Assembly (NCBI GenBank): GCA_018725565.1
Contig: QLUR01000004.1
Coordinates: forward strand, 1 to 64,000
DNA: 64,000 nt
DNA from: Bacillota bacterium
GTDB lineage: Bacteria; Bacillota; Dethiobacteria; Dethiobacterales; Dethiobacteraceae
Direction: 5' to 3'
Position 1 is the first letter of the stretch; each line of letters starts with the position of its first letter. The translations under genes were made by a program, and so were the position numbers. The notes beneath the pieces were generated by a model. That model was not told where the DNA came from, ran no database searches, and saw nothing but the letters and a program-made list of their open reading frames with translations. Positions 63,435 to 64,000 of this stretch are shown in pieces.

Positions 63435-64000
63435 ATGGACGACCGTCAGGCTGAAGCTGAAAAAGAGCTGCTTGCCCGTGCCCGGCATTGCCCGGAGGCC
63501 TTCGGCCGGCTTTACAACCAAAACTATCCGGCGATACTCAACTATTGTATACGCCGGACGGGCGATGCGGAGCTTGCTCAGGATATCACCGCCGAAACCT
63601 TTGTCAAAGCGCTGAAAAATATCGGGAGCTTCGAATGGCGGGGCAGTTCCTTTTCAGCCTGGCTCTACCGCGTCGCCGGGAATGAGCTTGCCAGCTATTT
63701 TCGCAAAGGAACCTACAAGGCGGTTTCCTTGGAATATTTGCGGGAGAGCCAGGGGTTCGAGCCGGCAGCGTCTCACGAGCTGGAAGCCGAACTGATTGCG
63801 GCGCAGGAAGAGCTGGCGCGTCACCAGGAATTCCTGGCCTGCCGCCGACAAATCAGCCGGCTGCCCATTAAATACCAGGAGATAATCGCCTTGCGTTTTT
63901 TTGCCGGAAAGAGCCATAAAGAGATAGCCGGGATTCTGGGCAAACCGGAAGGGACCGTTAAGTCCCTTTTGCACCGCGGTTTGGAAAGATTACGGAAGCA
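63435..64000 (+). CDS. Sigma-70 family RNA polymerase sigma factor (ECF-like), partial
   Basis: The first 188 codons of a sigma factor that continues past the window. Region 2 is seen at about 20-85 (FGRLYNQNYPAILNYCIRRT, LAQDITAETFVKALKN, FSAWLYRVAGNELASYFRK) and region 4 at about 135-185 (LPIKYQEIIALRFFAGKSHKEIAGILGK, EGTVKSLLHRGLERLRK). TGGAG is 9 bases before the ATG. ECF factors usually pair with an anti-sigma gene just downstream, outside this window. Its position after SLH genes suggests envelope or S-layer control, which is only inference. Confidence 0.88.
   Translation, partial: MDDRQAEAEKELLARARHCPEAFGRLYNQNYPAILNYCIRRTGDAELAQDITAETFVKALKNIGSFEWRGSSFSAWLYRVAGNELASYFRKGTYKAVSLEYLRESQGFEPAASHELEAELIAAQEELARHQEFLACRRQISRLPIKYQEIIALRFFAGKSHKEIAGILGKPEGTVKSLLHRGLERLRK

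Overview
The window reads as a piece of chromosome from an anaerobic, probably spore-forming Firmicute (Clostridia; I infer a Peptococcaceae / Pelotomaculum-Desulfotomaculum-like lineage). The evidence is a T-box riboswitch, a perfect CIRCE element, many GTG/TTG starts behind strong GGAGG sites, the PurS/PurQ/short-PurL system, a YtpB-type terpene synthase, a GerMN lipoprotein, S-layer-homology (SLH) proteins and a MoeA-PBP fusion. Most genes are moderately GC-rich. A few blocks are clearly more AT-rich (copper ATPase, sulfonate-type ABC transporter, D-amino-acid aminotransferase) and look acquired. No tRNA, rRNA or CRISPR array was seen.

Layout. 1-2.1 kb: a terpene synthase and a VapBC-type toxin-antitoxin pair on the minus strand. 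2.1-13.8 kb: an arginine operon with promoter, Arg-type T-box and terminator, then argC-J-B-D-F, a CofE-like ligase, argG-H and a P-type cation ATPase. 13.8-16.7 kb: a TM1266-like small regulator, larB, and a convergent UbiB-family gene that seems to start at ATT. 16.7-21.2 kb: a YHS-domain copper ATPase, a second VapBC pair, two tiny minus-strand genes, a divergent Lgt and a tiny Cys-Cys/His membrane protein; this looks like a metal-handling module. 21.3-28.2 kb: a minus-strand sulfur assimilation block (APS reductase, CysN, CysD, siroheme sulfite reductase, ABC transporter). 28.3-33.1 kb: molybdenum cofactor genes (CQLGCF small protein, moeA, moeA-PBP, mog) with an inserted aminotransferase. 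33.2-35.3 kb: CIRCE-groES-groEL. 35.5-39.5 kb: AhpD-like protein, EamA transporter, PPIase, possible small gene, TrpB2.

39.7-54.5 kb: one long purine operon, guaA-purK-E-B-(membrane protein)-purC-S-Q-L-F-M-N-H-D, with very tight coupling and many overlaps. It covers PRPP to IMP, plus GMP synthase. 54.5-64 kb: an accessory region with a GerMN lipoprotein, two secreted SLH-anchored PHB-depolymerase-like esterases with matching upstream regions, an SDR gene and its decayed tandem copy, HicBA, a mosaic SLH-gene remnant and the start of a sigma-70 family factor that runs off the end.

The most unusual material is the paired esterase system and its leaders and mosaic tail, the Lgt/DUF2933/Cys-rich small-protein module, the CofE-like gene inside the arginine operon, and the CQLGCF micro-protein ahead of moeA. 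All functional statements come from reading the sequence and from family knowledge; no database search was run.
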